Assembly: GCF_000442255.1 (NCBI RefSeq)
Contig: NZ_KE557274.1
Location: forward strand, 1 to 64,000
Direction of reading: 5' to 3'
DNA from: Salipiger mucosus DSM 16094
GTDB lineage: Bacteria; Pseudomonadota; Alphaproteobacteria; Rhodobacterales; Rhodobacteraceae
DNA length: 64,000 nt
Made by a program: the position numbers and the translations under genes. The notes under the pieces were generated by a model. That model did no database searches and was not told the DNA's origin. It saw only the letters and a program-made list of their open reading frames with translations. This document shows, one piece after another, positions 42,967 to 51,446 of this stretch. Within the stretch, counting starts at the first letter, position 1, and the number at the start of each line of letters is the position of its first letter.

Positions 42967-43763
42967 CCACCAAACTGGCGGCCATCGCAGACCTGCACCT
43001 GGATCTCTGGGCAGAGGCCCACCTCGATCCGTTCGAGCACCTGGATCCCGAGATCTGGAAATCCGACATTGTCGTCCTGGCCGGCGACATCTCCAACAAC
43101 GGTGCCAAGAAGTGGCACCGGATGCTCCCCGCGGTTCTGGACCGGGTCGATCCCGACCGGGTTCACGTGATCCCGGGGAACCATGACTACTACGGGCATC
43201 ACCTCGACCGGGAAGACAAGCTGAAGGCGGCCTGCGATGACCTCGGGTGTCATTTCGCGCAGAATGCAGAAATCAGGATCGACGACAGCCGCCGCGTCCT
43301 GGCATGCACTCTGTGGACGGACTACGCGCTGGGCGGCAGAAACCTCGTCTATGCCAACATGTACGATGTGAAGCAGCGCATGAACGATTTCAGGAAAATC
43401 AGGATCAGCAGAGACGGTTACCGGCGGATCCGACCAGAAGACCTCCTCGACCTGCACAAACGACAGCTTTCGTGGCTCAAGGGTAAGCTGGCTGACGGGT
43501 TCATCGGGGAGACAACCGTGGTCACGCACCATGCACCGCATCCCGACGCCATCTCGACCCCGGACAGCGACGTTTCCGCCGCCTACGCGTCTGACCTCGG
43601 CGAAGTGATCGAACGGTACGGACCGAGGCGCTGGCTCTTCGGCCACACGCACACGCCTGCCAATTTCAGGATCTCCGGATGCGATCTGGCCAACGTGTCG
43701 GTCGGCTACCCGGGGCAACGCGACCTCGAAGGCCAACCGCCGCAGTTCGTCTTCGAAGTCTGA
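42963..43763 (+). CDS. Calcineurin-like metallophosphoesterase
   Basis: 266 residues. All metal motifs are present: IADLHLDLW (D-x-H), VVLAGDISNN (GD), VIPGNHDYYG (GNHD), VVTHHAPHP (H) and WLFGHTHTPANF (GHTH). Likely hydrolyses a phosphodiester or nucleotide; the substrate is unknown. Four-base overlap with the preceding gene. Contains the dispersed 9-mer at 43664. Confidence 0.85.
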   Translation: MTTKLAAIADLHLDLWAEAHLDPFEHLDPEIWKSDIVVLAGDISNNGAKKWHRMLPAVLDRVDPDRVHVIPGNHDYYGHHLDREDKLKAACDDLGCHFAQNAEIRIDDSRRVLACTLWTDYALGGRNLVYANMYDVKQRMNDFRKIRISRDGYRRIRPEDLLDLHKRQLSWLKGKLADGFIGETTVVTHHAPHPDAISTPDSDVSAAYASDLGEVIERYGPRRWLFGHTHTPANFRISGCDLANVSVGYPGQRDLEGQPPQFVFEV

Positions 43764-43916
43764 TCAGGATCTATGGCCCGCTAATTTCAGAGTTTTCTAG
43801 CAGCTGACGCAGACGCCAGCACCTGCCCGATTTGCCGGCAGTCGGCTTGCCATTTTCGTGGTATGCTTTCCTCATTGGCGGTCACACGCCATGCCATGAA
43901 GGGGATCGTAGCAGAT

Positions 43917-45308
43917 ATGCGTTTCAGCGTTCTGAAAGCATTGGGATATTTCGCTGACGGACTTTGGACAGGCTGGGGCGGGCGACCGCGTATCGAGGCC
44001 AGGCAACGTCGCAATCTCCGGCGTCTCGTGAAAAAGGCTCGGAGCGCCTCACCGTTGTTCCGCAGGCTCTACGCGGATCTGCCGCCATCAAGCGAGATCA
44101 ATCTGGCCGATCTGCCGGTGACGCGCAAACCCGATCTCATGAGGGAATTCAATGACTGGCTGACGATCCGCTCGCTTCCTCTCGATAGGGCCCGCGAGCA
44201 CCTCCGAGACTTCGAAAATGTGGGAGTGCCGATTGACGATGTCGCCGTTTTCCAGACCTCGGGGACATCGGGAGAACCGGCCATTATCGTTCTGCCCTCG
44301 TCCTTCGTGGAATACTACTACGGGATCATGATGGCACGCTTCGAGCGGTACCATTGGAGGCTCATCCGCGAAGTCCGGAGGCTTGGCGTGAGGGTGACGA
44401 TCACCGGCGGGAACGGTCACTTTGCCGGCAACGGGTTCAACAAGCTGATGCAAAGGCTCAATCCAGCACTGGCGAAGGGATTGGGGCTGACCTTCGTCGA
44501 GGCGGAGCAGCCGATTGAAAGGCTCATTCGCACCCTGAATGCGATCCCGAACGTTGCCTGGATCGTGACCTACCCCAGCATGCTGACCATTCTTGCCAGA
44601 GAAAAGGAAAACGGTCGGTTGCGGATCGAACCGGCACTCTTCAGTACAGGAGGCGAGACGCTGACGAACGATCTCCGCAAGAGGGTCACGGAGGCCTTTC
44701 CATCTCTGAAGTACGGTATCGCTGATTTCTATGGGTGCACCGAGTGCCTTGCGCTCGCGTTCACCTGCAGCCACGGGCGGAAACACGTGAACGAAGACTG
44801 GGTCATCCTAGAAGCGGTCGACGAAAAGATGCAGTCCGTTCCCGATGGAACGTTGTCAGCGACCGTGCTCCTAACCGTTCTCGCCAACGAAGTTCAGCCT
44901 TTCATCCGGTACGATCTCGGGGACTGTGTCCGATATTTTCAGGACGCGTGCCCCTGTGGATCACCGTTTCACAGTTTCGAGGTGGAAGGGCGACAGGCCA
45001 CGCTCGTCCGTGTCGGTGAAGTAACGCTGTCGCCGCTCGTCTTCGAGCTGGAGCACGAGAATGCCCAGCGCGTTCAGTTGGTCCAAACAGGCGAAACGGA
45101 GTTCGAGGTGCGCGTACAAGCGGCCGAGGCGGCATCGGCAGAGATCGTCTTCGAAGAGGTCATTGCCTCCGTGAAACGGGTTTTCGCCGAAAACCGCCTG
45201 GAGAACGTCGCGGTGCGGGCAAGTCGAGACCCGCTGGAATTCACTCCAAGCGGCAAGTTCCACGAAATATTGCCCCTGCAGAGTTCCGATGCACGGAAAG
45301 TGACATGA
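43917..45308 (+). CDS. PaaK-like AMP-binding ligase
   Basis: 463 residues from ATG 43917; ATG 43863 and 43896 are alternatives. The AMP-binding P-loop is VAVFQTSGTSGEPAIIVLPS, and further marks are PALFSTGGETLTNDLRKRV, GIADFYGCTECLALAFTC, EVQPFIRYDLGDCVRY and the hinge region EVEGRQATLVRVG. The fold is that of phenylacetate-CoA ligase and capsule-biosynthesis relatives. Substrate unknown. No linked pathway genes nearby. Confidence 0.82.
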   Translation: MRFSVLKALGYFADGLWTGWGGRPRIEARQRRNLRRLVKKARSASPLFRRLYADLPPSSEINLADLPVTRKPDLMREFNDWLTIRSLPLDRAREHLRDFENVGVPIDDVAVFQTSGTSGEPAIIVLPSSFVEYYYGIMMARFERYHWRLIREVRRLGVRVTITGGNGHFAGNGFNKLMQRLNPALAKGLGLTFVEAEQPIERLIRTLNAIPNVAWIVTYPSMLTILAREKENGRLRIEPALFSTGGETLTNDLRKRVTEAFPSLKYGIADFYGCTECLALAFTCSHGRKHVNEDWVILEAVDEKMQSVPDGTLSATVLLTVLANEVQPFIRYDLGDCVRYFQDACPCGSPFHSFEVEGRQATLVRVGEVTLSPLVFELEHENAQRVQLVQTGETEFEVRVQAAEAASAEIVFEEVIASVKRVFAENRLENVAVRASRDPLEFTPSGKFHEILPLQSSDARKVT

Positions 45309-45345
45309 TGGCGGCTTGGGTGGCCGTTCTCACCAGCCAACGGAC

Positions 45346-45763
45346 CTACGGCCCCGGCCTGCCCGGAGTGGGCGCCGGCGACACGACGTCCCAGTTCGCC
45401 CGGGCCCCATAGAGGCGTGCGATCTCGGCGGTGTCGTCGTCGTCTTCCAGATCATAGACCCCCTGCCCTTCCTGCTCCATGTCGGACACCCAGGGGTCGA
45501 CGATGAACCGGTCGTCGATGACCGCGAAATCATGGCCATTCGCGAGGCGATCCCAGACCGTCCCCGGGTTGTCCTCGGCGAAGAAGCCGTAGACGGCCAC
45601 GCGGTCGCCGAGCTTTTCCTGGATCTCGAGCGCGAACCCGGTGCAGTACAGACCGGCGCCATTCGGGAACGTGGCGCCGGAGTGCTCGTTCGGCACGATC
45701 CCCCCAGTAATCATCATCGCGGCCGATGTATTCTTCCAAAAGCTCTTCCTTGATCGACGTCAT
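45346..45763 (-). pseudogene. Hypothetical gene frameshifted at a G6 tract
   Basis: From ATG 45763 (GGGAG upstream) the product starts MTSIKEELLEEYIGRDDDYW, then hits six Gs (45705-45700) and loses frame. The continuing frame reads IVPNEHSGATFPNGAGLYCT, GFALEIQEKLGDRVAVYGFF and ends WDVVSPAPTPGRPGP. With five Gs the protein would be continuous. Homopolymer-length variation (phase variation, mutation or base-calling error) is the likely cause. Confidence 0.6.
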
Positions 45764-45884
45764 GATCTGCTCCCTGTCCGGTCTCATGGCAGAAATTGCG
45801 CACGACCTGAAGGATTAAATGCGGCCAGCCTTGCCATCTATTCATTATGCGGTTAACACTTCTATCAAGCAAAGGGAGCTTCCA

Positions 45885-46175
45885 ATGCAGATCTCACGCA
45901 TCGAAGGCGGTCGCGCCGGAAACAAGAACTATGCCTGGATGCTGCGGCCCAACGATGCCACCTGGAATACCCATTTCGCGTGCTGCTGGTTCTCGGAAAA
46001 TGAGACCGCCCAGCGCGACGATCTCGAGCGGCTGGCCGGTCGCATGGACAGCTTCGTCATCGAGTTCTCCGCGCACGAGGTCGCCGAGGCCGCCCGCAAG
46101 GAGGGCTTCAAGGCATGGGCGCCGTTGGGCGCTCAGACAATGAAGCGCTTCGCGATCACGCTGTTCGACCTTTGA
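45885..46175 (+). CDS. Hypothetical protein, paralogue of 42667-42966
   Basis: 96 residues; AGGGAG precedes ATG 45885. GGRAGNKNYAWMLRPNDATW, QRDDLERLAGRMDSFVIEFS and WAPLGAQTMKRFAITLFDL match 42667-42966 throughout. An AT-rich promoter-like region with CTATTCATT and GTTAACA lies at 45837-45864. Function unknown. Confidence 0.65.
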   Translation: MQISRIEGGRAGNKNYAWMLRPNDATWNTHFACCWFSENETAQRDDLERLAGRMDSFVIEFSAHEVAEAARKEGFKAWAPLGAQTMKRFAITLFDL

Positions 46176-46183
46176 GCGCGCCG

Positions 46184-46393
46184 ATGCTTGGTTCGGCAAT
46201 CCGTGGTTCCGTCCTGTCCCGCAGGATGCGCAAGAAGAGACGCGCCGTGCTCGAGTCGCGTGAAGTGCGGCGAATTCAGGACAAGTTCGAGCGCGGAGAG
46301 ATCTCGGAGATCGAGCGCCAGCAGCGCCTGGTCAGTCTCAAGCGTCCGAACAGTTCTCTGGCACGGCTTGCGTGGTCCCTGTTCGGGATCTGA
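46184..46393 (+). CDS. Small basic hypothetical protein
   Basis: 69 residues from ATG 46184. Strongly basic N-terminal half (RRMRKKRRAVLESREVRR) with a long helix, then KRPNSSLARLAWSLFGI. Could bind nucleic acid. Function unknown. Confidence 0.5.
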   Translation: MLGSAIRGSVLSRRMRKKRRAVLESREVRRIQDKFERGEISEIERQQRLVSLKRPNSSLARLAWSLFGI

Positions 46394-46415
46394 TCCTGAT
46401 GCGGAAGGAATAACG

Positions 46416-46625
46416 ATGACAGAAAACACCGCCAAAACCTGGAAAGATCTCGTTGCACCGCTCGCGCGCAAGCTGGATATCGCCGCGAAGTTCGACGAGC
46501 AGGCAACTTGGAATGCCACCGGTGCCGCGAGCTTCCGGGATATCCTGAAAGAGATGGCTCGCATGCTCGACGAGGTGGCGCCAAAACGGGAAGCCTCGCT
46601 TCGCCAGGAATTTGAGGCTCGCTAA
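46416..46625 (+). CDS. Small helical hypothetical protein
   Basis: 69 residues; GGAAGGAA precedes ATG 46416. MTENTAKTWKDLVAPLARKL and FRDILKEMARMLDEVAPKRE, all helical. Function unknown. Confidence 0.55.
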   Translation: MTENTAKTWKDLVAPLARKLDIAAKFDEQATWNATGAASFRDILKEMARMLDEVAPKREASLRQEFEAR

Positions 46626-46634
46626 AAGCAGATC

Positions 46635-46952
46635 ATGCAAACCAGCCTCGAGACCGGCTACGAGATCGGAATCCGTCGCGCCGCGGCCGCCTTCCATGAC
46701 GAAAGCGAGGAAGACCGGGACGTGCACGAGCGCATTCTGGCACTGCTGGACCCGGAACACCGTCAGCGCGCAATCAGCGATCCGGGCAAGGACATCCTTT
46801 CGGCCCTGAAGGAGACCAACATGCAGACACTCATCGCTCGCTTGAAACGAAATCTGACCGCGACTGACGGACGTCCCACGGTCACCATTGACCGAGCGGA
46901 TCTCGATGAGGATGCGGATCAGCCTACGATGCCGAAAGGGTCGAAAGGATGA
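46635..46952 (+). CDS. Hypothetical protein
   Basis: 105 residues, nine bases after the previous gene. MQTSLETGYEIGIRRAAAAF then an acidic helix and RPTVTIDRADLDEDADQPTM. Four-base overlap (ATGA) with the next gene. Function unknown. Confidence 0.55.
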   Translation: MQTSLETGYEIGIRRAAAAFHDESEEDRDVHERILALLDPEHRQRAISDPGKDILSALKETNMQTLIARLKRNLTATDGRPTVTIDRADLDEDADQPTMPKGSKG

Positions 46953-47212
46953 GCAACAGCCCCTGGATCCCGACGAAGGACAAGCCGGTTCCCAAGGACC
47001 GGGCGGTTCTCCTGTGGCTTGCCGAGGAGCGTCATGGCAGCCGCCTGGCGCTTTCGAAGGGTTTCGAGATCTCCAATGGCCACCTGTCCGTCATCGACGG
47101 CCTTTTCCATTTCGACTTCGCGACCCCGATCCTTGCATGGCGGGAGGTCGACAGCCTGATCGACGAGCTTCCGCTCGGGCTCACGGGCAACCTAGCGAAG
47201 GAACCCTACTAA
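46949..47212 (+). CDS. DUF551-like small protein
   Basis: 87 residues. WIPTKDKPVPKDRAVLLWLA at the start and FATPILAWREV near the end follow the WIPV..RLPE..VLVW...THW plan of DUF551 proteins, common in phages and plasmids. Overlaps both neighbours (ATGA upstream, TAATG downstream). Function of the family unknown. Confidence 0.55.
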   Translation: MSNSPWIPTKDKPVPKDRAVLLWLAEERHGSRLALSKGFEISNGHLSVIDGLFHFDFATPILAWREVDSLIDELPLGLTGNLAKEPY

Positions 47213-47436
47213 TGCCTCTTTTTGCCTGCCAGAACTGCAATGCCATCGAGAACACCGCCGTCGGTTGGTATTGGTGCGCAAAGAGCTTCGAGGACGCCAT
47301 CTGCTCGGAATGCCGCACTGGCACCTGGCATGGGCACTTTCCGAAGCAGGATGCCGATGGGTGGGTTCCCGAAGAGCGCGCCATTCATCCGCGGCATCTG
47401 CCGCCGTTTCTAACCAAGCCCGAGGAAGGATCCTGA
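47212..47436 (+). CDS. Small zinc-ribbon protein
   Basis: 74 residues. Two Cys pairs: ACQNCNAIENT and ICSECRTGTWHG, plus a Cys in WYWC, fit a zinc ribbon. The remainder (GWVPEERAIHPRHLPPF) is Pro-rich. Start overlaps the previous stop. Likely nucleic-acid or protein binding; function unknown. Confidence 0.6.
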   Translation: MPLFACQNCNAIENTAVGWYWCAKSFEDAICSECRTGTWHGHFPKQDADGWVPEERAIHPRHLPPFLTKPEEGS

Positions 47437-47438
47437 AA

Positions 47439-47813
47439 ATGCGCCAGAAGGAACGCGAGAAGCTGTGCGGGTTGGTGGCCGAATGGGAATTCGCGGCGGG
47501 CAGCACAAGCGAGGCTATCGGGCGCAACTCCTGCGCCGAGGACCTGCGGCTTGCTTTCGACCTCGACGCGACGGATGAGCTTGGCTGGGCGCGATTTTTC
47601 AAGGTTATCGAGGCCACCCAACCGAAAGGGTTTCCGGCCTACGATGATGAGGAGCACGAAGCCTGGTCGGATGCGCTCGAAGTGCTCTGGGACGAGGTCG
47701 GCTACGATGGGGTCGTCGATCTCGTGGAAGATGGCGCCCTGATCGAGCGCTTGCGGCCGGCCGCGGATCATTTCCAAGACATCATCCAGGCTCAGGCCGG
47801 AGCCGCTCTCTGA
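47439..47813 (+). CDS. Hypothetical acidic protein
   Basis: 124 residues from ATG 47439, two bases after the previous stop; GAGGAAGGA provides the ribosome site. The 9-mer motif (as ATCCTGAAA) spans the gene junction. Contains LGWARFFKVIEATQPKGFPA. Function unknown. Confidence 0.58.
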   Translation: MRQKEREKLCGLVAEWEFAAGSTSEAIGRNSCAEDLRLAFDLDATDELGWARFFKVIEATQPKGFPAYDDEEHEAWSDALEVLWDEVGYDGVVDLVEDGALIERLRPAADHFQDIIQAQAGAAL

Positions 47814-47853
47814 TGTTCGAAAACGCCGTCCAGCCGCACGAAGGACAACGATC

Positions 47854-48006
47854 ATGAGCTTTCACAACAAACCCGAATGGAATCCGCCGGAACTGCGTGA
47901 CGAACTCCTCAGAAATGGCCTGTCGCCGGACACGCCGAGCCAGCTTTCCGACGCCTTCCGCCTCGGGTGGTTCGCGGCCAAGCAGCACGAAGAAAAAGGG
48001 ACCTGA
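47854..48006 (+). CDS. 50-residue hypothetical protein
   Basis: MSFHNKPEWNPPELRDELLR then a helix ending WFAAKQHEEKGT. GAAGGACAACG precedes ATG 47854. Composition and codon use fit the convoy. Function unknown. Confidence 0.55.
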   Translation: MSFHNKPEWNPPELRDELLRNGLSPDTPSQLSDAFRLGWFAAKQHEEKGT

Positions 48007-48019
48007 AAGGACCAATCCG

Positions 48020-48232
48020 ATGACCAAGGAAACCAGGGTACTCTGCCTGCGACTGGATGACGGAACCGTCCAACCACTTGCCTGGACAGACATCGACCTC
48101 TCCAAGAAAGAGATCCGGCGCGCCACCCGCAAATTCAGGAAGGACGCCGACGTCGAGGGCAGCTGCCTTCTTCCAGTTTCGCGACTGTACGATACGGCGG
48201 CCGAGGCCAAGAACGAACTGCCGCGATACTGA
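48020..48232 (+). CDS. Small hypothetical protein
   Basis: 70 residues, 13 bases after the previous gene, GAAAGGA upstream. MTKETRVLCLRLDDGTVQPL then a basic helix KKEIRRATRKFRKD. Function unknown. Confidence 0.55.
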   Translation: MTKETRVLCLRLDDGTVQPLAWTDIDLSKKEIRRATRKFRKDADVEGSCLLPVSRLYDTAAEAKNELPRY

Positions 48233-48258
48233 CCGCATCAGATAAAAGGATTGTAATC

Positions 48259-48531
48259 ATGACGACACCCGCTTTCGCCGAGACCGCACGTATTCGCGCC
48301 TCTGATGGCCAGTGGACTGCCGAGATCGGCTACCACCCGGCCGAGGATGGCGGCGGGAACCTGTCCGGCTTCACGATCTGTGACCGTCTTTATGGCGACA
48401 GCAAGCAGGCGGTGATCGACAGTGCCCGCCGGCACTACCCCGGGATCTCCATCGACACTGTTTTCGGGCACCTGACCGGGGAGGATGGGACCGCAGGACC
48501 TCGTCCAGGCGCCAAGGGCCCCGGCCTCTGA
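48259..48531 (+). CDS. Small hypothetical protein
   Basis: 90 residues. RASDGQWTAEIGYHPAEDGG and GFTICDRLYGDSKQAVIDSA: a small alpha/beta unit. AAAGGA precedes the ATG. Function unknown. Confidence 0.55.
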   Translation: MTTPAFAETARIRASDGQWTAEIGYHPAEDGGGNLSGFTICDRLYGDSKQAVIDSARRHYPGISIDTVFGHLTGEDGTAGPRPGAKGPGL

Positions 48532-48555
48532 TCAGGAAGAAGGAATCGGAATTCA

Positions 48556-48906
48556 ATGGATTACGAAGCAATCGCCAAATGGGCCCTGAGCGGGACGACC
48601 GGCGCCTCGGCCGAAACGATGGCGCGCCATTTCTTGGGTATGCCAACCAGCGGCGCCTATCCACACGACGGCGGTGACTTTCGGCGCTGCGAGAGCCTGC
48701 TCGAGGCCGTGCCCGAGCTCCGGGAGCGGCTCCCGGAGATGGCCCAGGTCAACGCGTACTGGGCCACCCTGGTCGAGCACTGGGAGGACATCCGCATGGC
48801 CGGCGACAAGTACGCCAGGATCCGCTCGGTGATCGGCCCGCTCGAGACAGCGGATCCTGGTCATGTCGACCTCGGCGGCGGTGTCAGCATGCGGTTCGGG
48901 CGCTGA
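48556..48906 (+). CDS. Hypothetical protein
   Basis: 116 residues; GAAGGAAT precedes ATG 48556. MDYEAIAKWALSGTTGASAE begins a helical domain; FRRCESLLEAVPELRERLPE follows. Such KWAL.G.TG.SS..IA sequences occur in small phage-type proteins. Last gene of the convoy. Confidence 0.58.
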   Translation: MDYEAIAKWALSGTTGASAETMARHFLGMPTSGAYPHDGGDFRRCESLLEAVPELRERLPEMAQVNAYWATLVEHWEDIRMAGDKYARIRSVIGPLETADPGHVDLGGGVSMRFGR

Positions 48907-49365
48907 CTTGGGCCAATCCACACACGACAGGGGGACTGACCTGGTCGAAAGCCAGTCGGCGAAGAAGGAATACGACCCCGACTGACACCAAGGTGCGCTG
49001 GGCGAAGACTGTCGGCAGTCGTCCTCACGCTCTCGTGAAATCGACTCTGGACTCGATGGCTCGAGTCGTGTCTGGTGCCACCATAAGTTGCAGGCCGACC
49101 CGCCGGGAGGAGCAAGGCGGGCCGACCAATCGTGAGATGCCGCCGGGGGAGGGCGCCATCTTGCCTCAGTCCGGTCGCCTCTGGAGGAGCTTTGGCGGCC
49201 GGACGCCTTCAGACATAATGGCGCTTTACGGCGGCGCAAGCAGCTCGAGATCCCTTGCCCGCCACACGCAAAGATGACGGTACGTCAGCCGTGATTTCCG
49301 CTCACTCAGTGAGCGGCGGCTCACCAAGCCACTCTCAGTCACGTCATTCGTGGAGCTTCCTTCAA
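48907..49365. other. Gap without recognised gene; contains a 19-bp palindrome
   Basis: 459 bp separating the hypothetical-gene convoy from the metabolic region. No ORF with a ribosome site and sensible composition was found. CCGCTCACT-C-AGTGAGCGG (49298-49316) is a perfect inverted repeat about 50 bp beyond the minus-strand stop at 49366, possibly its terminator or an operator. Confidence 0.5.
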
Positions 49366-49698
49366 TCAGCTTCCGGGCGCCTTGTAAGCCTTCGCGATAC
49401 TGCCGGCCTTCTTCTGGATTTCGGTGAACTCTTCCGAAGTGAATGCACGCACGGTCTTGAGATTGCTTGCTGCACCGCTTGCGCCGGCGACCATCAACGC
49501 GGCCAACAAATCAGACGCGTCGTCGATGGTGACTTTCAAGGAAAAGTCGTTGTCACCCGTTGTCAGATAGAAGGTTTCCAGCTTGCCACCGGCTGCCTCG
49601 ACCAGTGCCCTGGTCGCGGCCTCGCGGTCGCTGGGGGTGTCGATCATCCCTTTCATTGCAGTGGCCGTGTAATTCCCAGAAATGATAAATCTCGGCAT
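49366..49698 (-). CDS. GYD-domain protein
   Basis: 110 residues from ATG 49698, with GGAGGAGAAG directly upstream. MPRFIISGNYTATAMKGMID, AAGGKLETFYLTTGDNDFSL and VRAFTSEEFTEI are the GYD-domain pattern (ferredoxin-like fold). Function of the family is not established. Confidence 0.8.
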   Translation of the reverse strand: MPRFIISGNYTATAMKGMIDTPSDREAATRALVEAAGGKLETFYLTTGDNDFSLKVTIDDASDLLAALMVAGASGAASNLKTVRAFTSEEFTEIQKKAGSIAKAYKAPGS

Positions 49699-50238
49699 CT
49701 TCTCCTCCATGCTGAAACCGCAATAATATTCGTTTTCAACCGAAACCACTTCGGTTGAGCAGGCCAATGTGTGCCTGACAAAATCCTACCACATTTTCTT
49801 GACGGGAACTTCTGAATTCACGGAGCGCGAGCGTGTCAGAGCTCTCGGTCCCGTGTTCGATTTTAGGTTGGGATCCGACTGGCGGCGACGCTGAAATGAA
49901 TAGGGTGTCGAGGCGATGCGCCACCCAGCCATTTCGCACCTGCACAGAAAGTCCAGACACCGTCCTCCCTCAGATGCCCTTCCCAGTCGCCGCGAGACTT
50001 GAGCATCCGCAGCGACCGGTAGGACTGTCGGCGTTGCTGTCGCCTTGCGAGCAGCCATGCGCGACGCCGACACGCGGCCGTCCAGCCTGCATTCGGATTG
50101 CGAGCATCGCCGTCCGGCCCATCAAACGTCGCCACGTCATGCACAAGATCTGACTTTTTCGCCAGAACATCTCAGCTGGATGACAGTTAAGAAAAACAAC
50201 TGTTGCGAATCGCAACCATTGTAGCGTGCAGTATCTGC
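49699..50238. other. Intergenic region upstream of the MarR operon
   Basis: 540 bp. No supported gene on either strand; short open frames lack ribosome sites. The right end holds the MarR-type palindrome at 50202-50216. Promoters for the divergent GYD gene and the metabolic operon must lie here. Confidence 0.45.
50202..50216. promoter_or_regulatory. 15-bp palindrome, candidate MarR operator
   Basis: GTTGCGA-A-TCGCAAC, a perfect inverted repeat, 23 bp before the marR ATG at 50239. Size and position fit autoregulatory MarR sites. Confidence 0.6.
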
Positions 50239-50760
50239 ATGACGACCGACACGCCCCCCTCAAGCGCCTCCGGCGTAAGGCCAAGCGAAAGCCTGAAATC
50301 GCTTGGTATCGAAGACCTCGACTGCCTCGAAGATCTTCTCAGTTTCTACGTCCGGTCCGTCAACTATGCCTTGTCGGTTGATCTCGATGCTCGCCTGGAG
50401 AGCCTCGAAGTCGCCCGGGGAACGGGCAAGATCACGGCCCTGCTGCTAATCGACAGCCATCCTGGAATCCGGCCATCGGCCATCGCCCAGGCAACGCTCC
50501 GGGACCGCCCGAGCATCAGCCGGATCGTCAGTCACATGCTGAAGAACGGGCTGGTCGAAAAGGTGGAATCCCCGAACGAACGCCGAGCTTCCGGCCTGTA
50601 CATCACCGACGCCGGGCACGAGCTCGCAGCGACAGTCCGGGACATCGTGAAGCAGCAGTCGAAAGACTTCTTTGCTGACGTCCCAAAGGAAGACCGGGAT
50701 GAACTTCTCCGGATAACCAAAAGTATCTACAAGAAAATCATCGAGGCCCGAACCCCATGA
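50239..50760 (+). CDS. MarR-family transcriptional regulator
   Basis: 173 residues from ATG 50239. Winged helix: GTGKITALLLIDSHPGIRPS, AIAQATLRDRPSISRIVSHM, LVEKVESPNERRASGLYITD is the recognition helix and wing. The ATGA overlap with the SDR gene makes it the first gene of the catabolic operon, which it probably represses until substrate is present. Confidence 0.88.
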   Translation: MTTDTPPSSASGVRPSESLKSLGIEDLDCLEDLLSFYVRSVNYALSVDLDARLESLEVARGTGKITALLLIDSHPGIRPSAIAQATLRDRPSISRIVSHMLKNGLVEKVESPNERRASGLYITDAGHELAATVRDIVKQQSKDFFADVPKEDRDELLRITKSIYKKIIEARTP

Positions 50761-51446
50761 CGACCCGTGTCGCACTTATATCCGGTGCCTCCCGAGGCAT
50801 CGGCCTCGCCGTTGCGCGAACACTCCAACAGAATGGCTGGTCCCTGTCGCTGGGCCTGCGGGACACGACGGACGTCGCGCCCGAGCTCTCCCATCAGCAC
50901 GTCGTTCAGCATGACGCCCGAAGCGCCGACGAGCAGGCCTGGGTGCAGGCCGCAATGGACAGGTTCGGCCGGATCGACGCCGTCGCATGTTGTGCCGGGA
51001 TCATGACACCCCGGGACATCGTCGAGATCGACGACGAAACGCTGGACGCGATGTGGGAGGTCAACGTCAAGTCTCCGCGCCGACTGGTGAGCGCAGCCTG
51101 GGAGCCGCTCAAGCAGGGCGGCAAGGGACGGGTCGCGGTACTGGCCTCCCTTTCCGGGAAGCGCGTGAAGTCCTCCGCCTCCTCGTCCTACGCGCTCACC
51201 AAACATGCCGCGGTCGCTCTGGTCCACGGCTTTCGCCAAACCGGCTGGGAGCACGGCATCCGCGCGACCGCCATATGCCCGGGCTTCGTCAACACCGACA
51301 TGGCCAGGGCAATCACCGAGACCGACCCCGCCGCGATGACGCAGGCGAGCGACCTCGCCGAGCTTGTCCGCACGGCAATCGAGCTGCCCAACACCGCATC
51401 GGTCGCCGAACTCTCGGTAAACTGCCAACTTGAGGAGTTGTTTTAA
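50757..51446 (+). CDS. Short-chain dehydrogenase/reductase
   Basis: 229 residues. NAD(P) motif ALISGASRGIGLAVA, then ACCAGIMTP and catalytic SSYALTKHAAV (Y-x-x-x-K). Oxidises or reduces an alcohol/ketone intermediate of the pathway. One-base overlap with the downstream oxidase gene. Confidence 0.88.
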   Translation: MTTRVALISGASRGIGLAVARTLQQNGWSLSLGLRDTTDVAPELSHQHVVQHDARSADEQAWVQAAMDRFGRIDAVACCAGIMTPRDIVEIDDETLDAMWEVNVKSPRRLVSAAWEPLKQGGKGRVAVLASLSGKRVKSSASSSYALTKHAAVALVHGFRQTGWEHGIRATAICPGFVNTDMARAITETDPAAMTQASDLAELVRTAIELPNTASVAELSVNCQLEELF

